Below are positions 15,620 through 24,221 of a stretch of 54,416 bases of DNA, in pieces (positions within the stretch are counted from its first letter, which is position 1; each line of letters begins with the position of its first letter). The DNA comes from Bacteroidales bacterium. Lineage in GTDB: Bacteria > Bacteroidota > Bacteroidia > Bacteroidales > UBA932. Where the stretch lies: positions 1 through 54,416 of the forward strand of contig JAQUYF010000006.1 in the NCBI GenBank assembly GCA_028691975.1. Reading direction: 5' to 3'. Below the pieces are notes generated by a model. That model worked only from the letters and a program-made list of their open reading frames with translations. It ran no database searches and had not been told where the DNA came from. Position numbers and translations under genes: made by a program.

Positions 15620-16793
15620 TGTTATTGCTATTATTGTTACTATTGTTTCGGTTGTTGTAGCGTTTCTTTCTGTTGTTGCGCCTTTGAGGTCTGCGAGAGT
15701 TGTCGTCGAAGCGTGAGATGCTGTCATCTCCTACAGCGCTGATAAATTCATTTTGCTTCTCTGCGGGATCGTCAGTTTGAATAGATTCAGGACGGATCCC
15801 CTTGCGGTTCATGGCGATAATCTCTTTAACTGCGTGCCCGCTCAGCGGATACAGATTGGCCATACTGTTAGGGTCGTATGAAAAATACATAAGCCCTTTC
15901 AACACTTCACTCTTCATGAGGTATGCCTGACCGTCATTAAATTCCAGCGGACCCTTAACTTGAGGCAAATGATTTTGAGCATCAATGTATAGAGATGCTT
16001 CATAATTCACACAACATTTTAATTTACTGCACTGTCCTGCAAGCTTTTGTGGATTTAAAGATAGATCCTGACACCTTGCAGCCTGAGTGGTAATAGACTG
16101 AAAGTCAGCCATAAATCTTGAGCAGCACAACGGCCTTCCGCATACACCGAGACCTCCGATCAGACCTGCTTCCTGACGGGCACCGATCTGCTTCATCTCA
16201 ATCTTGATACGAAACTCTTCAGCAAAGTCTTTAATCAACTGCCTAAAGTCAACCCTTTCATCTGCAATGTAATAAAAGATGGCTTTTGTACCGTCTCCCT
16301 GAAATTCGACGTCTCCTATTTTCATATTCAAACCGAGACCGGCAGCGATCTGGCGTGCGCGAATCATCGTCTTGTGTTCGCGTGCAATAGCCTCCTGCCA
16401 TCTCTCGATATCAAGTATTTTGGCACGGCGGTATATCTTTCGAAATTCATAGTTGGCAGGGTCTATTTTGTGGCGAGCCAACTGACGCACTACGATAGGA
16501 CCTTCGAGTGTGACAATACCCACGTCATGCCCGTTTTGGGCCTCTACAACGACCAGATCACCACTCTTAACGAGTTGTCCCGAAGTGTTCTTAAAGACTA
16601 TTTTACGAGTGTTTTTAAACCTTACTTCAAACAAATCTTTGTATCGCTCCTGGGAGATACCGACCATCCAGTTAAAGTCGTTCAACTTACAGCAACTTGT
16701 GTTGTAGTTGACATTTAATGCCCCCTGTGGAGTCCTTTCGACATCACAGCCACGGGAGCAGTCATATATTTTAGTTCCTTTTTCTTGTTCCAT
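15603..16793 (-). CDS. ricT: PSP1-domain protein RicT (YaaT)
   Basis: It has 396 residues. The PSP1 core spans ~40-300: FEVRFKNTRKIVFKN, VVVEAQNGHDVGIVTL, EHKTMIRARQIAAGLGLNM, GDGTKAIFYYIADERVDF, and the cysteine motifs GVCGRPLCCSRFM and CSKLKCCVNYE. In B. subtilis RicT with RicA/RicF binds an iron-sulfur cluster and affects mRNA maturation; the role in Bacteroidetes is not established. The C-terminal ~30 residues are almost only Asn, Arg and Lys (NNRNNSNNNSNNNGNKQ), a low-complexity tail. It is followed by gldH, which overlaps its last 17 bases. Confidence 0.9.
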   Translation of the reverse strand: MEQEKGTKIYDCSRGCDVERTPQGALNVNYNTSCCKLNDFNWMVGISQERYKDLFEVRFKNTRKIVFKNTSGQLVKSGDLVVVEAQNGHDVGIVTLEGPIVVRQLARHKIDPANYEFRKIYRRAKILDIERWQEAIAREHKTMIRARQIAAGLGLNMKIGDVEFQGDGTKAIFYYIADERVDFRQLIKDFAEEFRIKIEMKQIGARQEAGLIGGLGVCGRPLCCSRFMADFQSITTQAARCQDLSLNPQKLAGQCSKLKCCVNYEASLYIDAQNHLPQVKGPLEFNDGQAYLMKSEVLKGLMYFSYDPNSMANLYPLSGHAVKEIIAMNRKGIRPESIQTDDPAEKQNEFISAVGDDSISRFDDNSRRPQRRNNRKKRYNNRNNSNNNSNNNGNKQ

Positions 16794-16796
16794 AAT

Positions 16797-17840
16797 CTAC
16801 AAAGATAGTAATAAGCGGTTACATAAGTCACAGAAAATCAACTTTGCGTTTACATTACTGTCAATTGCTGACAGAGCCTTTTCAAAGTATCCGAAGCCTT
16901 TTTTATAAAATGCGGGGTTGATCTTGCGGGCTAAAGTTTGAATCTCGTCAGCCTCGTCATTTCCTACATTTGACAGCTGCTGCAGACCGTTTGCAACCAT
17001 ATATATTTTTCTTATAAACGTCTCTGCCTCCAAGCAAAATTGACGTTGTTTTTCTCTGCCAAGATCTGCCACACTCTCCCAGACAGGAAAGGTTGCCTGC
17101 AGGTCTCTGTTTAGTCCGGCGTTAAAGAGTTCGATCAGCAGCGGATTGAATTCCCTCGGTTGAGCGAACTGTACCATTGATGCGCGTTCCTCTTTGGTCA
17201 GTGGGGCGAGTTCAATCAGTTGACATCTCGAACGGATCGTTGGCAGAAGCCTTTCAGGAGCTTGGGATACAAGCAGAAATAAAGTTCCTGCCGGCGGCTC
17301 TTCAAGCAGCTTGAGCAGTTTGTTGGCGGCTTCCTGATTCATCTTTTCCGGCAGCCAGATGATCATAGTTTTGTATTCGCCTTCAAAGGAGCGAAGAGAG
17401 AGCTTTTCAATGATTCGCTTTGCTTCAAAGACACTGATATTGCCGGATTTGTTGTCAATTCCTATTCCGTCATAGAGATCCTGTTCCGTAAGGTAGGGAT
17501 TGGCAAGCAGCATTTCTCTCCACTTGGGAAGGAAATAGTCGGATATCGGTCTTTTCTTCTCCGTTTCGGAAATGATGTCTGAAGTATTCACTGGAAATAC
17601 GAAATGCAAATCGGGATGAATAAGCTTTTCATACTTGTAACAGGAGGGACATTTACCACATGAATCCCCGTCATGGCGATCTCGACAGTTGACATATTGA
17701 GCCAGAGCCAAAGCGTATGGAAGGCCTCCGCAACCGGGCTCTTCCGAGAAGAGAATGGCATGACTCAGTCTGTTCTGATCCACCATTTGTGGCAGCAGAT
17801 GCTTCAGGGAGTCATTACCTATGATTTGAGAAAAACGCAT
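16797..17840 (-). CDS. holB: DNA polymerase III delta' subunit
   Basis: Clamp-loader subunit of 347 residues. It has the AAA+ fold with a degenerate P-loop (SEEPGCGGLPYALALA), a four-cysteine zinc module CRDRHDGDSCGKCPSC (~51-67), LLKLLEEPPAGTLFLLVSQ and the SRC motif TIRSRCQLIEL that contacts the neighbouring ATP site. An extra segment at ~80-125 (YFLPKWREMLLANPYL) is typical of Bacteroidetes HolB. It sits 1 base after the U32 gene and 3 bases before ricT, in the same operon. Confidence 0.9.
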   Translation of the reverse strand: MRFSQIIGNDSLKHLLPQMVDQNRLSHAILFSEEPGCGGLPYALALAQYVNCRDRHDGDSCGKCPSCYKYEKLIHPDLHFVFPVNTSDIISETEKKRPISDYFLPKWREMLLANPYLTEQDLYDGIGIDNKSGNISVFEAKRIIEKLSLRSFEGEYKTMIIWLPEKMNQEAANKLLKLLEEPPAGTLFLLVSQAPERLLPTIRSRCQLIELAPLTKEERASMVQFAQPREFNPLLIELFNAGLNRDLQATFPVWESVADLGREKQRQFCLEAETFIRKIYMVANGLQQLSNVGNDEADEIQTLARKINPAFYKKGFGYFEKALSAIDSNVNAKLIFCDLCNRLLLSL

Positions 17841-17841
17841 A

Positions 17842-19668
17842 CTACAAAATTACAACCATTTCGCAATTTTTGCAATCAAACTCAAGTTTTAACTTGTATT
17901 TGACATTGGACAGATAAAGTTGTCCAACGTCTGAAGATTTCCCTTTTTGCGAAGGGCAGAGCCCCAATTCGTATTTGATACAGTATTTAGTTCTCATGAG
18001 AGCGACATTTCCCGGGGCGGAAATCTCGTATGAAGGAGAGCAACTCATGACGCCGTGCTCTCTGTAGAGGGCCTCAGCATAACTGTTGGCCACATTGCCA
18101 AGGTAAGTCAGGTGGTCCTGATGATATTTTCGCGCAGCGCACGACACGACTGTACGATAATCAAGAACGGAGGCAAGAGCTGCAGCATCAAGGTTGTCAA
18201 GCAGCTTGTCGGCTATCATCCTTCTGATGCCGTTCAGGGTTGACATGGGGTACGAGTATGTCTTGTCGCACTCAATCGAGTTGAGGTGAAAAGTGAAAGG
18301 TCCGGTATTCTTACTTAACTGACGTTTTAAGGTATCAACGGCTCTTTCCGGATTGTTGGCCTCCTGATAAGTTTCAGTGAAGTTGTAGAGCGCTTTAGCT
18401 CCATTTTCACTCTCTGCCGAAATCGTAGTGACACCATCTTTTGAAAGATAAGCCATCGCCACGTTGAGCAGACGCTTCGGAGCGTTCTTTTCCAGTTCTT
18501 TTTTAAACTTAACGTTGAGGTTGCGATATACTTTCCAGCCGCGTCTTAGAGAGGAGGCCTCTTTGAGCCATACACAGTTGCCTTTACAGAGATCCGCCCG
18601 CATCCCGACAATCTCTCCGTCAGGAGAGATAAACGCCAGACCGTCTCCATTTGACAGCGTTTTGGATGTGTCAATTGTGACGGAGTCGCCGTTAACGGAT
18701 CCGATTACTCCGAGATACTCTCCGATAGATCTGGATGCATCCGTAGAGTTCCAATCTCCTCTTGTGCCGTCAATGAAAGCGGTAGTGTACCCTCTGTTGA
18801 AAGTAATATTCGGATCGGGAGTAAAGCCGCCGGTAACGGTTCCGAATGAGGCTCGACAGTACTGCCTGTGCTCCAGGATATACGCATCGATCACATTCCG
18901 GTAATGGCGGACAATATTTTTAACGTATGAGATATCCTTAAGTCTTCCCTCTATCTTGAAAGAGGTGATCCCGGCCTCAATAAGTTGAGGAATATGCTCG
19001 TCAAGCTTCAGATCTTTCAGGGACAGGATGCTTTTGTTTTTGAGCAGCACATTGCCTTTTTCATCCACCAAGTCATATTTGGCCCTGCAGGCCTGAATAC
19101 ACTCTCCACGATTGGCGCTTCTTCCCGAGAGCCTCCGGCTCAAATAGCATTGTCCGCTGTAAGAGGTACAGAGTGCACCGTGCACAAAAAACTCAAGATC
19201 GCAGCTGACTGCCTTTCTGATTGCGACTATCTGCTCAATTGAGAGCTGCCGTTCCAAAATGAGACGGCTAAGGCCTATGGATTCAAGAAATGCGGCCTGC
19301 TCCGGAGTCCTGATGTGTGTCTGGGTAGAGGCAAAGAACTGATAATTCGTTACATAAGGGTCTTTTAAAAGGCCGAGGTCCTGAATAATAAAAGCATCCA
19401 CTCCGGCAAGACGCAACTCCTGCATAAGTTCCGATGCCGCACCAATCTCATTGTCGTAGAGAATGGTGTTGATCGTCACATATACCTTTGCAGAGTATCT
19501 GTGGGCATAAATGGCCAACTCTTTTATTTCCGAGACGGGATTACCGGCTGCCTCTCTTGCTCCGAACAGGGGGCCTGCTATATAGACGGCATCGGCACCG
19601 CAGTCTATTGCCGCAATGCCGATGTCTTTATTTTTAGCGGGAGCGAGAAGCTCGAGCTTTAGTTGCAT
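17842..19668 (-). CDS. U32-family protein, RlhA-like (rRNA hydroxylation)
   Basis: It has 608 residues. The N-terminal U32 domain (~1-300) has LELLAPAKN, GADAVYI, FVHGALCTSYSGQCYLS and GECIQACRAKYDL; Cys167, 174, 190 and 194 match the four cysteines thought to bind an iron-sulfur cluster. The C-terminal half resembles the extra domain of E. coli RlhA, which makes 5-hydroxycytidine in 23S rRNA with prephenate as co-substrate. Assignment to RlhA rather than the tRNA enzyme TrhP rests on the two-domain length and is inference. The last ~60 residues carry more cysteines (YCIKYELGLCPSQ, DCKNC). The start overlaps the TPR gene by 10 bases. Confidence 0.8.
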   Translation of the reverse strand: MQLKLELLAPAKNKDIGIAAIDCGADAVYIAGPLFGAREAAGNPVSEIKELAIYAHRYSAKVYVTINTILYDNEIGAASELMQELRLAGVDAFIIQDLGLLKDPYVTNYQFFASTQTHIRTPEQAAFLESIGLSRLILERQLSIEQIVAIRKAVSCDLEFFVHGALCTSYSGQCYLSRRLSGRSANRGECIQACRAKYDLVDEKGNVLLKNKSILSLKDLKLDEHIPQLIEAGITSFKIEGRLKDISYVKNIVRHYRNVIDAYILEHRQYCRASFGTVTGGFTPDPNITFNRGYTTAFIDGTRGDWNSTDASRSIGEYLGVIGSVNGDSVTIDTSKTLSNGDGLAFISPDGEIVGMRADLCKGNCVWLKEASSLRRGWKVYRNLNVKFKKELEKNAPKRLLNVAMAYLSKDGVTTISAESENGAKALYNFTETYQEANNPERAVDTLKRQLSKNTGPFTFHLNSIECDKTYSYPMSTLNGIRRMIADKLLDNLDAAALASVLDYRTVVSCAARKYHQDHLTYLGNVANSYAEALYREHGVMSCSPSYEISAPGNVALMRTKYCIKYELGLCPSQKGKSSDVGQLYLSNVKYKLKLEFDCKNCEMVVIL

Positions 19669-20597
19669 TTCAAAGTAGTAGCTTGATATCTTGCAGCTTC
19701 ACCCCATTTAGCATCAGAGCTGATCTGTTTGAAATAGCCGCAAGCTTTAGAGTTTTGACCCGATGCTGCGAGAGCAACACCAAGCTGATACATGATCTGT
19801 ACTTTATCTTTTGCATCAGGCTGCATAGCCAAATAAGCTTCGAGGGCATCGGCTGCCACTTTGTTTTGCTTAAGCGACAAGGCACTGAGACCGATGATCT
19901 TCTGTGCGGTAGCATTATCGAGATATTCGACTGACTTCTGAGCAGCTTCCATCGCGCCTTTAGAGTCTTTCTCTTTCTGACATGCAGCAGCTTTTTTTAA
20001 GTAAATATTTGAAAGTTGCTTATTCGCGTTTTCTGCTTCTCCTTTTTCAACAGCGGTGGTAAATGTTTCGATGGCAGCATCCGTTTCGCCGGAAGCAGTT
20101 TGAGCCATACCCATTCTCAAAAAGGCCATTCCATTGTCAGGCTCAATAGCCGTAACTTTTTTGTACATGGCGGCAGCTTCGGGATACTTCTTATCATTCA
20201 GCAGAGAGTTGCCTTCAGCCATCAAAAGTTGAGGGATAAGATCTGAGGCTTCTGTAGCCGTCTCCTGATCCCCATACTCTTTAGCCAGCTCCGTTGCTTT
20301 ATTCAAGGAAGCGATTGCATTATCCATATCTTTGATCTTAGCGTAATCTTTTCCGATAGACAAGTGCAATTTCGGGATAATACCTTTACAGTTATTTACG
20401 ATCTCAACGCCTTCTTCTCCGAGAGAAGAGGCCATTGTCATGGCTTGCTGAAACAGATCAAGAGCACCCGGAGTATCCGATATTTCCAAGGCTGCAGCAG
20501 CGTTGTTGTAAAGTTCCGTAGCTTTCTCAAGGTCTTGAGCTACAGTAATCCCTATAGAACATAGAGCAATCATGAGGGTAACAAGTAATTTCTTCAT
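19659..20597 (-). CDS. Exported tetratricopeptide-repeat protein
   Basis: It has 312 residues with an N-terminal signal peptide (KKLLVTLMIALCSIGITVAQ). The rest is made of ~34-residue TPR helical pairs, for example ATELYNNAAAALEISDTPGA, AAAMYKKVTAIEPDNGMAF and MAQTASGETDAAIETFTTAV. It probably acts as a periplasmic scaffold; no partner can be named. First gene of the operon that runs through U32, holB, ricT, gldH and trmB. Confidence 0.85.
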   Translation of the reverse strand: MKKLLVTLMIALCSIGITVAQDLEKATELYNNAAAALEISDTPGALDLFQQAMTMASSLGEEGVEIVNNCKGIIPKLHLSIGKDYAKIKDMDNAIASLNKATELAKEYGDQETATEASDLIPQLLMAEGNSLLNDKKYPEAAAMYKKVTAIEPDNGMAFLRMGMAQTASGETDAAIETFTTAVEKGEAENANKQLSNIYLKKAAACQKEKDSKGAMEAAQKSVEYLDNATAQKIIGLSALSLKQNKVAADALEAYLAMQPDAKDKVQIMYQLGVALAASGQNSKACGYFKQISSDAKWGEAARYQATTLKCN

Positions 20598-20656
20598 CTT
20601 TTTAGTATAATTGTTTTGTTAAAAATCAATGAGGCATTAATTGTGCCATAAACGTG

Positions 20657-20687
20657 CAAATGTAAAAACTTATGGTTAATTTTGCAA
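20657..20687 (-). promoter_or_regulatory. Promoter of the TPR-to-trmB operon
   Basis: Read on the minus strand: TTG (20687-20685), 20 bases, TACATTTG (20664-20657), then ~60 bases to the ATG at 20597. It interleaves with the plus-strand -7 box at 20677-20684. Confidence 0.65.
20677..20684 (+). promoter_or_regulatory. Possible -7 element of the DUF3109 gene
   Basis: TAATTTTG fits TAnnTTTG and ends 12 bases before the ATG at 20697, so the transcript would be leaderless or have a leader of a few bases. The -33 match is poor (GTG at 20654-20656). Confidence 0.45.
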
Positions 20688-20696
20688 CAGGAATTT

Positions 20697-21287
20697 ATGC
20701 AATCATCAATAATACAGATTAAAAACATTCTCGTTTCCTCGGAGATTATCACCGAATGTTTCTCGTGTGACTATGAAAAATGTGGCGGTGTGTGCTGTAT
20801 AATAGGGGATAGCGGCGCTCCCATAGAAGAGGACGAAGCAGAGCAGTTGGAGAGAGAATACCCAAATTATAAGGAGTTGATGTCAGAAGCCGGAAGACAT
20901 AAAATAGATGAAACAGGCTTTTTCGAGATTGATACTGACGGGGATATGGTGACTCCGCTGTTGGGCAATGTTGAGGAGTGTGCCTATACTCGATTTGAAG
21001 ACGGAGGTTGTTTTTGCGCTATTGAGCGAAGTTATTGTGCCGGGAAATGCGCCTTTGCGAAGCCGATCTCGTGCAGACTCTATCCAATCAGAGTGTCAAC
21101 TCTCTCCAATGGCCTGACTGCCTTAAATTTGCATCGCTGGCCGATATGCGCCGATGCATTCAAAAAGGGTAAAAAAGAAGAGCTCCCGGTATACAAATTT
21201 CTCCGAGAGCCCTTAATCTTCAAGTTTGGCAAAGAGTTTTATTCGTTGCTTGAAGGAGCAGCCAAAATCTTTAATGCCAAGTCATAA
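20697..21287 (+). CDS. DUF3109-family cysteine-rich protein
   Basis: It has 196 residues. The start chosen is ATG 20697, since the earlier TTG at 20682 lies in the promoter. Cysteines are grouped as CFSCDYEKCGGVCC near the N terminus, then NVEECAYTRFEDGGCFCAIE, SYCAGKCAFAKPISCRLYP and PICADAF; the pattern resembles zinc/iron-binding YkgJ-like proteins. A conserved segment GDSGAPIEEDEAEQLE follows the first cluster. Widespread in Bacteroidetes; function unknown. The 3' end overlaps the convergent DUF2007 gene by 49 bases. Confidence 0.78.
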   Translation: MQSSIIQIKNILVSSEIITECFSCDYEKCGGVCCIIGDSGAPIEEDEAEQLEREYPNYKELMSEAGRHKIDETGFFEIDTDGDMVTPLLGNVEECAYTRFEDGGCFCAIERSYCAGKCAFAKPISCRLYPIRVSTLSNGLTALNLHRWPICADAFKKGKKEELPVYKFLREPLIFKFGKEFYSLLEGAAKIFNAKS

Positions 21288-21454
21288 TCTTCCTCATTTA
21301 CAACGAGCTTTACGTTGAATACATCGGAGATGTTTCCTAACCCGGGAAATACGGTTGATTCATTAATTACTTCGGCAAGAATCCCCGCATTTCTTAATAA
21401 TCCTTCAGCTATATGAGCTTCGTAAGAATCTGTATAAGTTGCAATTACTTTCAT
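21239..21454 (-). CDS. DUF2007-family small protein
   Basis: It has 71 residues starting at ATG 21454 (KVIATYTDSYEAHIAEGLL), with the conserved LRNAGILAEVINES and a short ferredoxin-like C-terminal half VNEEDYDLALKIL. DUF2007 proteins are described as putative signal-transducing or protein-binding domains; function unknown. Its ATG overlaps the stop of the upstream membrane-protein gene (ATGA), indicating translational coupling. The frame stays open further upstream, but that region encodes the membrane protein in another frame. Confidence 0.75.
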   Translation of the reverse strand: MKVIATYTDSYEAHIAEGLLRNAGILAEVINESTVFPGLGNISDVFNVKLVVNEEDYDLALKILAAPSSNE

Positions 21455-21942
21455 TGTTGTGTATTGCCCTCCCCGGCATCTTCTTCCCTGATGCGATAGT
21501 TGATCACACTCAGGACTCTTGTAATGTCTTTTCTGTAACCCTCTACGATTACAGGGTTGTCGGTAATATTGTATGTGATGCGGTCCTCCCACATTCTTGA
21601 TACTCTGAGTGCCTGTTTTTTCTGTCTGAAAGTAATCTGCTCTGAATTTTCGTTCTCAAGCACATAACCTGAATTTTCCATCACGGTAACACATAAGTCA
21701 CGATATTTTGAGAATTCTCCATTGAGATACAACTTGCGCTTCGCAAAGCCCAGTGCGGGGTAAATGGCAGCAGCAACAGCGAAAAGTACAGCGAGCTGAG
21801 GGAGTGCACCCTCTTTAAACATATCCACAAACTGCAGACCGGGCTGTTTTTGAGAGGTAAGCAAAAAGATAGCTCCGACAATTATAAAAAAGAGAACTAA
21901 AAAGTAAACTAAATATTTGAGGGACCTGATGACATACTTCAT
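21451..21942 (-). CDS. Membrane protein of unknown function
   Basis: It has 163 residues. TM1 spans ~8-29 (YLVYFLVLFFIIVGAIFLL) and TM2 ~48-68 (LPQLAVLFAVAAAIYPALGF). A soluble C-terminal domain follows with YRDLCVTVMENSGYVLEN, FRQKKQALRVSRMWEDRI and VIVEGYRKDITRVLSVINYR. I do not recognise a named family; it resembles conserved Bacteroidales hypothetical proteins. It is in an operon with the DUF2007 gene, with a stop/start overlap. Confidence 0.7.
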   Translation of the reverse strand: MKYVIRSLKYLVYFLVLFFIIVGAIFLLTSQKQPGLQFVDMFKEGALPQLAVLFAVAAAIYPALGFAKRKLYLNGEFSKYRDLCVTVMENSGYVLENENSEQITFRQKKQALRVSRMWEDRITYNITDNPVIVEGYRKDITRVLSVINYRIREEDAGEGNTQQ

Positions 21943-21964
21943 ATTATCTATATTTTAATCATTA

Positions 21965-21995
21965 CAAAAGTAGTGGTTTTTTCCTCATCCTGCAA
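21965..21995 (-). promoter_or_regulatory. Promoter of the membrane-protein/DUF2007 operon
   Basis: Minus strand: TTG (21995-21993), 20 bases, TACTTTTG (21972-21965), 22 bases before the ATG at 21942. It faces away from the plus-strand promoter element at 22025-22032. Confidence 0.65.
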
Positions 21996-22024
21996 AAGTT
22001 GTACTACAAATAGAAAAAAGGAAT

Positions 22025-22032
22025 TAAATTTG
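22025..22032 (+). promoter_or_regulatory. Possible -7 element of the coiled-coil gene
   Basis: TAAATTTG fits TAnnTTTG; TTG at 21999-22001 is 23 bases upstream, slightly too far. It is 32 bases from the preferred ATG at 22065. Confidence 0.45.
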
Positions 22033-22064
22033 TAGTGAATATGTTTTTAACAAAAAGTACAATT

Positions 22065-22925
22065 ATGGAGAATAAAATGAAAACAGTAGTAATTGTCCTG
22101 TCAGTAATTGCAGGACTGTTACTTGTCGGATTGATTGTCGTATGGTTGAACCGCAGCAGCCTTATCAAGGACCTGAATGTCGAAAAGCAAGATTTGACCA
22201 CAGAGCTTGTTAATTTGCAGAATGACTATGCAGCACTTTCAACTACCAATGATACTATCAATGCGGAACTTGCAGTTGAGAAAGAGAAAGTAGAACAGTT
22301 GATAGAGCGTATTCAGCAGACGGAAGCTACCAACAGAAGCAAGATTCGTCAATATGAGAAAGAGTTGGGGACGTTGCGTTCCATTATGAAGAGTTATATC
22401 GTGCAGATTGACTCCCTCAATACCTTAAATGTGGCACTTCGTAAAGATGCTGCGTCCGCACGTCAGGAGGCTGAAGACAGCAAGAAGCAGTACAATGAAT
22501 TAGTCAATACGACAGAAGAGTATGCCCAAAAGGTCTCTCAGGGGGCTGTCATCAAGGGAAGAGCCATTTCGATAGTTGCAATTAACTCTTCCAACAAGGC
22601 CACAGACCGCAGCAGTCGTGTGGAGAAGTTGAAAACCTGTCTGAGTCTCATCGAAAACTCTATTGCAGAGAAGGGCCCTAAGGTAGTTTACATCAGGGTA
22701 AAAGGACCGGATGGCATTTTAATTGCCGGTGATCAGCAGTTGATATTTGAGGTCGACGGTGAAGAGATGATTTACTCGGCTTCACGTGAAGTTGACTATC
22801 AGGGTGACGAAGTAGAGATATGTATCTATTTTGCCAATCCTCAAGGCTTTGTCAAAGGAGTCTACACGGTCGATGTATATACTACGGAAGCTAAGATAGG
22901 TTCTGCCGATATATTGCTGAGATAA
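22065..22925 (+). CDS. Membrane-anchored coiled-coil protein, unknown function
   Basis: It has 286 residues from ATG 22065 (MENKMKTVV); ATG 22041 and 22077 are in frame and possible. One N-terminal TM segment (VVIVLSVIAGLLLVGLIVVW) is followed by a long coiled coil (~30-155, with heptads such as LVNLQNDYAALSTTNDTINA and RIQQTEATNRSKIRQYEKEL). A C-terminal beta-rich domain follows (VVYIRVKGPDGILIAGDQQL ... GVYTVDVYTTEAKIGSADI). It probably has a periplasmic domain held away from the inner membrane. I do not recognise a named family. hemW starts at the next base after its stop. Confidence 0.75.
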   Translation: MENKMKTVVIVLSVIAGLLLVGLIVVWLNRSSLIKDLNVEKQDLTTELVNLQNDYAALSTTNDTINAELAVEKEKVEQLIERIQQTEATNRSKIRQYEKELGTLRSIMKSYIVQIDSLNTLNVALRKDAASARQEAEDSKKQYNELVNTTEEYAQKVSQGAVIKGRAISIVAINSSNKATDRSSRVEKLKTCLSLIENSIAEKGPKVVYIRVKGPDGILIAGDQQLIFEVDGEEMIYSASREVDYQGDEVEICIYFANPQGFVKGVYTVDVYTTEAKIGSADILLR

Positions 22926-24167
22926 ATGGCTTCAGGGATCTACGTCCATGTCCCTTTTTGTGCCTCTTTCTGCATTTACTGCGACTTCTATTCGGTGAAA
23001 GGGGGCTCTTTCGAAGGGTATAGGGATGCTCTCCTTGAAGAGATTGTCCGGCAACGCGGATATTTTAAAAATGGGGTTCTTCCCGAGACATTGTATTTCG
23101 GAGGAGGAACCCCTTCTCTTTTGGATACTTCTTACATTGAGCAGATAGCCTCTGCAATCAAATTACAATTTGGGGTATCTGATTTTAAGGAGTTTACGAT
23201 TGAAGTAAATCCTGATGACGTCTTTCATCCTGATGATATTGCCCGCTCTCGCCGGAAATTGGACGAATACCGTCGTATGGGGATTAATCGTATAAGTATG
23301 GGGGTCCAGTCTTTTCAAGATGAGCACTTGCGGTGGATGAACCGCCGTCATACTGCCGTTCAGGCAGTTGAGGCTTTCAGGTTGCTGAGGGAGTGCGGAT
23401 TTGACAACATCTCGATAGATCTCATATTCGGTTTTGCAAAGCTTACAAGAGAGCAGTGGGCGGATAATATCTCCAAGGCACTTGAACTCTCTCCCGAACA
23501 TATCTCATGCTATCAGATGATGCTTGAGAAAGGGAGTGCTCTTTATGCTCTCGCAAAAAAAGGAAAGTATGCCGAACCTGCTCAGGAGGAGTGTGCGTGG
23601 CAATACGCTTATTTGCAGCGGAAGCTGACGGAGGCAGGATATGAGCAGTACGAGATTTCCAATTTCTGTAAGGAGGGATATCAATCCCGTCACAACAGCA
23701 ACTATTGGGAAAGAACGCCATATCTTGGACTGGGCCCGGCTGCTCACTCCTTTGATGGAGAAACAGTCAGAAAGTGGAATGTCGCCTCCGTAAAGAGTTA
23801 TATTTCCGCACTGCGGGAAGGAAAGTACGATGTTATTTGCACATCAGAGAGACTGACAGATGCAGATATCTTTAACGAGCAGGTAATGTTAGGGCTTCGC
23901 AAAACAGCAGGTTTTTCTCTGAACACTTTGGATAGCAAGATGTTGGCAAAAGTAATGCCGGCACTTGAGTCAATGCTCTCCTCCGGCGAACTGATACTCG
24001 AGCGACGAGAAGAAGCCAAAAACCATGTATGCGCTGAGAGTCGTACTCGTGCTGAGAGGTACGGGCACGCAGCGGGCCTTGAAGTTACAGACGGCGACAT
24101 CATCCGCATCCCACCTGATAAACTTTTCGTCTCAGACGGCATCATAGAGCGGCTATTTATAACATGA
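22926..24167 (+). CDS. hemW: HemW-like radical SAM protein (heme chaperone family)
   Basis: It has 413 residues. The radical SAM motif CASFCIYC (Cys12, 16, 19) follows IYVHVPF; then ETLYFGGGTPSLLD, GINRISMGVQSFQDEHLRW, ISIDLIFGFAKLTREQW and the HemW region YEISNFCKEGYQSRHNSNYW, GLGPAAHSFDG. HemW proteins bind heme and were long annotated as coproporphyrinogen III oxidase; they lack its full catalytic set. It is ~30 residues longer than most Bacteroidetes HemW because of an extra segment near the C terminus (~363-391), see findings. It starts immediately after the coiled-coil gene. Confidence 0.9.
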   Translation: MASGIYVHVPFCASFCIYCDFYSVKGGSFEGYRDALLEEIVRQRGYFKNGVLPETLYFGGGTPSLLDTSYIEQIASAIKLQFGVSDFKEFTIEVNPDDVFHPDDIARSRRKLDEYRRMGINRISMGVQSFQDEHLRWMNRRHTAVQAVEAFRLLRECGFDNISIDLIFGFAKLTREQWADNISKALELSPEHISCYQMMLEKGSALYALAKKGKYAEPAQEECAWQYAYLQRKLTEAGYEQYEISNFCKEGYQSRHNSNYWERTPYLGLGPAAHSFDGETVRKWNVASVKSYISALREGKYDVICTSERLTDADIFNEQVMLGLRKTAGFSLNTLDSKMLAKVMPALESMLSSGELILERREEAKNHVCAESRTRAERYGHAAGLEVTDGDIIRIPPDKLFVSDGIIERLFIT

Positions 24168-24186
24168 GGTGAACATACCTTGAACC

Positions 24187-24215
24187 CTACTGCGCGTCCG
24201 GCTTTTGTGCAGTAG
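24187..24215. terminator. Hairpin between hemW and frdC, possibly bidirectional
   Basis: CTACTGC (24187-24193) pairs with GCAGTAG (24209-24215), extendable by wobble pairs. It sits between the convergent ends of hemW and frdC. There is no long T tract on either side, so termination is uncertain. A 12-base palindrome TCGTTTAAACGA (24218-24229) follows across the frdC stop. Confidence 0.4.
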
Positions 24216-24221
24216 AGTCGT

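Noticed and set aside
15606-15690. CRISPR or tandem-repeat array
   Set aside because: The repetition is low-complexity Asn/Arg codons of ricT, without uniform repeat-spacer structure.
15620-15727. 36-codon in-frame extension upstream of gldH
   Set aside because: It is the Asn-rich end of ricT read in another frame (Thr/Ile/Ala rich), and a lipoprotein signal starts only at ATG 15619.
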